Positions 4,950 to 7,676 of a stretch of DNA of 7,676 nucleotides are shown here, in pieces. Below the pieces are notes generated by a model, which saw nothing but the letters and a program-made list of their open reading frames with translations, was not told the origin of the DNA and made no database searches. Both the position numbers and the translations under genes were made by a program. The stretch is taken from the NCBI GenBank assembly GCA_021845705.1, contig JAJZVJ010000099.1:1-7676 (forward strand), given 5' to 3'. Each line of letters begins with the position of its first letter. Position 1 is the stretch's first letter. Origin of the DNA: a bacterium (lineage in GTDB: Bacteria > Elusimicrobiota > Elusimicrobia > Elusimicrobiales > UBA9959).

Positions 4950-6059
4950 ATGCTTTCAAATTTAGTGAAAAAGATGTTCCCGCCTAAGGATATCATAGGC
5001 ATAGATATCGGCAGCTATGCCGTGAAAATAATCTGTTTTACCGAAGAGAAAAAAGTTTTCAAGCTCAAGGACTGGGGCTATATCCCGCTGGCCATAAAGC
5101 CGGACGTTCCGCCGGAAGAGAGGAAGCTGATAATTTCCGAGGAAATAAAGAACTATCTCAAAAAGAAGAACATACAGGCCAAGCATACCGCGGCTTCCAT
5201 CTCCGGCAACGCCGTCATAGTGCGTTACGTAAAGCTGCCTAAACTTACAAAGAAGGAACTGTCCCTGACCATCAGCGTCGAGGCCGAGCCTTTTATCCCT
5301 TTCGATATAAAGGATGTCAACCTCACCTACAGCATCCTTAACGATTCTTCCGAAGACGGCGACCCGAAGATGGAAACGGTGCTGGTGGCCGCCAAGCGGG
5401 AAGCCGTGCAGGACAAGATAGATATGATAGCCGGCGCGGACCTGGACCCGCTCATCGTGGACGTGGATTCCTTCGCGCTTGAAACGCTGTACGACCGCCT
5501 GGCGCCCAAGGAGGAGAAAAGCTCCGTGCTGGTGCTCAACATAGGGCATAAGGTCACCAACCTCTCCATCATTTCACAGGGCGTCACGCGCGTGGTCCGG
5601 GACATCTTTATCGCCGGCGCCACTTTCGACAAGGCCATAGCCAAGTCCCTCAAGGCGGACACCGCGGCGGTCGACGCTCTGAAGAAAAGCCGCTCCGTCC
5701 TGGTTTCGGACGAGGATAAAGAGGCCGCCATAGAGAACTTCGACCGGGACGGGATAGCCGTTTCCAAGGCGGCGGCCGGCGTGCTTAAGGACCTTTACAC
5801 TGAAGTTTCCCGCTCGATAGATTTTTACCTGTCCCAGGGCGTGGACCATTCCATTTCCAGGATAATGCTCTCCGGCGGCATGGCCAACCTCGGCAACATG
5901 CATAAGTTCCTGTCCGGGGAATTCAAGGTGCCGGTGGAGATAGTCAACCCGCTTTCTTTCCTGCCCGACGCCCAGAAAAATATTCCCAAGGACGTGCTGC
6001 CCGCCCTGGCCGTGGCCGCCGGCCTTGCGCTGCGCAAGATGAGGGATTGGGACGAATGA
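4950..6059 (+). CDS. pilM: Type IV pilus assembly protein PilM (actin-like ATPase)
   Basis: PilM is a cytoplasmic actin-fold protein that docks on the N-terminal tail of PilN and forms the cytoplasmic part of the type IV pilus (or type II secretion) alignment complex. The 369 residues are normal for the family. The phosphate-1 motif IGIDIGSYAVK is at 16-26, the phosphate-2 region VLVLNIGHKVTN at 193-204, and the adenosine motif IMLSGGMANLG at 305-315. The segment EAEPFIPFDIKDVNL (111-125) is typical of PilM. In phosphate-2 an Asn (197) occupies a position that is often Asp in this superfamily. An in-frame TAA at 4941 makes ATG 4950 the earliest ATG of this frame. The nearest GGAGG (4931-4935) lies 14 bases upstream, which is unusually far. 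First gene of pilMNOP; its TGA overlaps the pilN ATG. Confidence 0.94.
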   Translation: MLSNLVKKMFPPKDIIGIDIGSYAVKIICFTEEKKVFKLKDWGYIPLAIKPDVPPEERKLIISEEIKNYLKKKNIQAKHTAASISGNAVIVRYVKLPKLTKKELSLTISVEAEPFIPFDIKDVNLTYSILNDSSEDGDPKMETVLVAAKREAVQDKIDMIAGADLDPLIVDVDSFALETLYDRLAPKEEKSSVLVLNIGHKVTNLSIISQGVTRVVRDIFIAGATFDKAIAKSLKADTAAVDALKKSRSVLVSDEDKEAAIENFDRDGIAVSKAAAGVLKDLYTEVSRSIDFYLSQGVDHSISRIMLSGGMANLGNMHKFLSGEFKVPVEIVNPLSFLPDAQKNIPKDVLPALAVAAGLALRKMRDWDE

Positions 6060-6607
6060 TAAAAATAAACCTCATTCCGCCCGAGTACATTGCCAAGATA
6101 AACCGCAAGGTGGTCATCGCCAAGATCGTGCTTGCCGTGGTCGTTGTGGCCGCTACCGTGGCTTTGGCCTCGGTCTGGCATATAACGCGGGCCAAGACCA
6201 TAGAAGCCGCCCTTGCCAAGCGCCAGGCCGAAATGGTGCTGCTGCAGAAGGACGTGGACGCGGTCAAGGCCATAGAGGTGCAGATAGCCGAGGTGCAGAA
6301 ATACCTGGATTCCATTAACAGCATCAACAAGGGCCGGTTCATTTATACCCATTTCCTGCAGGACCTCACCAGCGACCTGCCCGCGACCCTCTGGTTCAAC
6401 AGCGTGGCCACCACGCTGTCGGGCGGGGTGGTGAGCGTGACCCTGGCCGTGAATTCCAATTCCGCCTACGACCTGGCGTACTGGATAAATTCGCTCGAGA
6501 CCGCCGGGCCCTATTCCGAGGTGGGGATAGGGGCCATTGCGGTCAGGGATACCGACTCGGGAAAAACCTTCACCGTCCAGATCACGGTGAAATACGCTTA
6601 CAAATAG
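6056..6607 (+). CDS. pilN: Type IV pilus assembly protein PilN
   Basis: PilN is a bitopic inner-membrane protein. Its short cytoplasmic N-terminus binds PilM, and its periplasmic part pairs with PilO. The diagnostic INLIPPE peptide is at residues 4-10, followed by a single membrane helix (about 19-41), a coiled-coil stretch (45-88) and a periplasmic ferredoxin-like domain (about 95-183) with LPATLWFNSV (108-117). The 183 residues agree with the family. I place the start at the ATG 6056, which overlaps the pilM stop as ATGA and puts INLIP at the expected distance from the N-terminus. A TTG at 6047 would add only three residues. GAGGG (6041-6045) lies ten bases upstream as a possible ribosome binding site. 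The four-base overlap implies translational coupling and matched PilM and PilN amounts. Confidence 0.93.
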   Translation: MIKINLIPPEYIAKINRKVVIAKIVLAVVVVAATVALASVWHITRAKTIEAALAKRQAEMVLLQKDVDAVKAIEVQIAEVQKYLDSINSINKGRFIYTHFLQDLTSDLPATLWFNSVATTLSGGVVSVTLAVNSNSAYDLAYWINSLETAGPYSEVGIGAIAVRDTDSGKTFTVQITVKYAYK

Positions 6608-6611
6608 AACT

Positions 6612-7163
6612 ATGAACCAGATCCAACTCACCAAGGAGCAGATGGGCCAGATAGCCGCGGGGGTGCTTTTCGGCGCCCTGTTCATCTGGCTTTACCTTGC
6701 GTACTTCTGGCTGCCCATGTCCAGGCAGATTACGGAGAACTCGCAGAAGGTGGCATCGATGGAGTCCGACATAAACAAGGCCAGGATGCAGAAGGCGAAA
6801 TACAAGGACCTTGAGGCCAGGCTGGCCAGCCTTAAAGCGGAAAGGGAGATCGCCGTCAAGAAACTGCCCAGCGAGCGCAGGATCCCCGACCTGCTGCGCA
6901 CCATTTACACGCTCAGCCGCAAATACAAGGTGAACATTACCGCTATAACCCCTTTAACCCAGGCTAAGGTGGAGTATTTCACAAAAGTGACCTATACCAT
7001 CAATCTGAACGGGACTTACGGCGGCGTGGCCCGCTTCTTGACCGCGCTCGGGCTCGAAGAGCGCATTCTTACTTCGGAGAATCTTAGTATGACGGCGACT
7101 TCCGGTTCCGAAACCACGGTGAACGCCCAGTTCACGCTGGCGGCTTACCAGTATAACGGCTAA
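6612..7163 (+). CDS. pilO: Type IV pilus assembly protein PilO
   Basis: PilO is the inner-membrane partner of PilN; their periplasmic domains form the heterodimer that PilP binds. The 183-residue protein has a short cytoplasmic tail (1-11), one membrane helix (about 12-35), a coiled coil (38-85) and a periplasmic domain. Family-like blocks are KKLPSERRIPDLLRTI (83-98), VNITAITP (107-114) and a segment at 134-157 with GTYGGVARFLTAL followed by ERILTSENL. It starts four bases after the pilN stop with no recognisable Shine-Dalgarno, so it is probably translated by coupling with pilN. Sequence similarity among PilO proteins is weak, so the call rests on architecture plus position between pilN and a pilP-like gene. 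Confidence 0.9.
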   Translation: MNQIQLTKEQMGQIAAGVLFGALFIWLYLAYFWLPMSRQITENSQKVASMESDINKARMQKAKYKDLEARLASLKAEREIAVKKLPSERRIPDLLRTIYTLSRKYKVNITAITPLTQAKVEYFTKVTYTINLNGTYGGVARFLTALGLEERILTSENLSMTATSGSETTVNAQFTLAAYQYNG

Positions 7164-7166
7164 ATT

Positions 7167-7607
7167 ATGCGCCTTACGCTGACCATTCTTTTTCTCGCCT
7201 GTGCCGTTCCCGCGGCGGCCCAGGTCGCCGTTTCCACCCCCGCCGCCACCGTGGACCAGGTCTACAAACCGGTCAACCCGCGCGACCCGATGGTCCCCGC
7301 CACCGTTTTCGGGGACCAGAAAGGGGTATCCGCCAGGCCCAAGGGAGCTTCCCCGGCAGCGGCGGTGGAGAAGGACACTTTCACGGTTTACGCGCTTACC
7401 CTGACCGGCATAATGGAAGATTCACGCGGGCGCCAGGCCCTGCTGCGCTATGCCGACGGTTCCGTTTATACGCTTAAGGCCGGGCGTCTTCTCGACGCCA
7501 GGAAAAAACTTGTCCCGGGTGTTTCCGGGGTCATAAAAGGCAAGCAGGTGATATTGATGACGGAAGACAAGAAGGTCCGCCGCCTGAACCTGCGGGAGAA
7601 CGAGTAG
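7167..7607 (+). CDS. pilP: Type IV pilus assembly protein PilP-like periplasmic protein
   Basis: PilP connects the PilN/PilO platform to the outer-membrane secretin PilQ through a periplasmic beta-sandwich domain. The 146-residue protein opens with a signal peptide (MRLTLTILFLACAVPAAAQ), probably cut after AAA at 16-18. A Cys at 12 gives a poor lipobox (F-L-A-C), whereas classical PilP is a lipoprotein. Then follow a disordered Pro/Ala-rich linker, the RDP motif in YKPVNPRDPMVP (33-44) that parallels 'Y...g.RDPF.p', and a beta-rich domain from LTLTGIM (77-83) through ALLRYADGSVYTLKAG (91-106) to the end. It starts three bases after pilO without a Shine-Dalgarno. It is shorter than proteobacterial PilP. 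Identity is inferred from motif, topology and operon position. Confidence 0.82.
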   Translation: MRLTLTILFLACAVPAAAQVAVSTPAATVDQVYKPVNPRDPMVPATVFGDQKGVSARPKGASPAAAVEKDTFTVYALTLTGIMEDSRGRQALLRYADGSVYTLKAGRLLDARKKLVPGVSGVIKGKQVILMTEDKKVRRLNLRENE

Positions 7608-7612
7608 GGGTA

Positions 7613-7653
7613 GCCCCGCCGCTTCCCGGGGTTCAGCGCGGCCGCCGCGGGGC
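7613..7653. terminator. GC-rich hairpin after pilP, possible attenuator or terminator
   Basis: GCCCCGC (7613-7619) pairs with GCGGGGC (7647-7653), extendable by A7612-T7654, around a 27-base GC-rich loop. It lies directly after the pilP stop. There is no U-tract (the sequence continues TTATCCG), so an intrinsic terminator is doubtful; it may limit read-through or stabilise the pilMNOP mRNA 3' end. The remaining bases to the window edge show no gene start I can support. A minus-strand TAA at 7665-7667 could end a convergent gene, but three codons are no evidence. Confidence 0.25.
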
Positions 7654-7676
7654 TTATCCGCCCCTTACGCCGCGCT

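Noticed and set aside
6047..6058. TTG at 6047 as start of pilN
   Set aside because: It adds only three residues, while the ATG at 6056 gives the usual ATGA coupling and places INLIP at residue 4.
5825..6685. Long open frame (286 codons) on the minus strand across pilM, pilN and pilO
   Set aside because: It spans three genes with diagnostic motifs on the other strand and has a low-complexity His/Gly-rich composition.
1..7676. CRISPR arrays, tRNA or rRNA genes, insertion sequences, toxin-antitoxin or phage-defence genes
   Set aside because: No regularly spaced repeats, tRNA-like cloverleaf, transposase motifs, terminal inverted repeats or defence-domain motifs were visible on either strand.

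Overview
The window looks like a stretch of bacterial chromosome of high GC content with dense coding and short AT-rich promoter islands. It carries part of a V/A-type ATPase operon, a UbiE/MenG-type methyltransferase and a pilMNOP type IV pilus alignment cluster. The V-type ATPase, the PilM style and the MALLNVP start of subunit D remind me of Elusimicrobiota. That is an impression from the protein sequences, not a placement; other deep-branching Gram-negative phyla with V-type ATPases remain possible. A PilP homologue implies an outer membrane.

Layout. (1) 1-2107, plus strand: the end of an upstream gene (probably ATPase subunit A), then V-type ATPase subunits B and D. The genes for membrane subunits I and K do not follow D. 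(2) 2104-3009, minus strand: a UbiE/MenG methyltransferase preceded by a 57-residue conserved-looking small protein, both probably read from a good sigma70-type promoter at 3061-3090. The stop codons of subunit D and the methyltransferase interlock in one CTAG palindrome. (3) 3253-3747, plus strand: an unrecognised protein with four predicted membrane helices, flanked on both sides by strong GC-rich inverted repeats. (4) 3836-4765, minus strand: a diverged Gfo/Idh/MocA-like protein in which the usual catalytic Lys, His and Asp positions appear to be replaced. (5) 4839-7607, plus strand: a TTGACA promoter followed by pilM, pilN, pilO and pilP, with overlaps or gaps of only a few bases. The window ends 69 bases after pilP, in a GC hairpin; pilQ is not visible.

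How the genes work together. Subunits B and D belong to the soluble head and central stalk of a rotary ATPase. PilM (cytoplasmic, actin-like) would bind the N-terminal INLIPPE peptide of PilN. PilN and PilO form the inner-membrane and periplasmic dimer, and PilP links this platform to the outer-membrane secretin. The methyltransferase points to respiratory quinone synthesis.

There is no intergenic stretch longer than 300 bases. The largest are 3010-3252 and 4766-4949, both divergent promoter regions. I saw no tRNA, rRNA, CRISPR array, insertion sequence or transposase. Most of the window is conserved housekeeping; the least explained items are the 57-residue protein, the four-helix membrane protein, the degenerate oxidoreductase and the intergenic GC hairpins.
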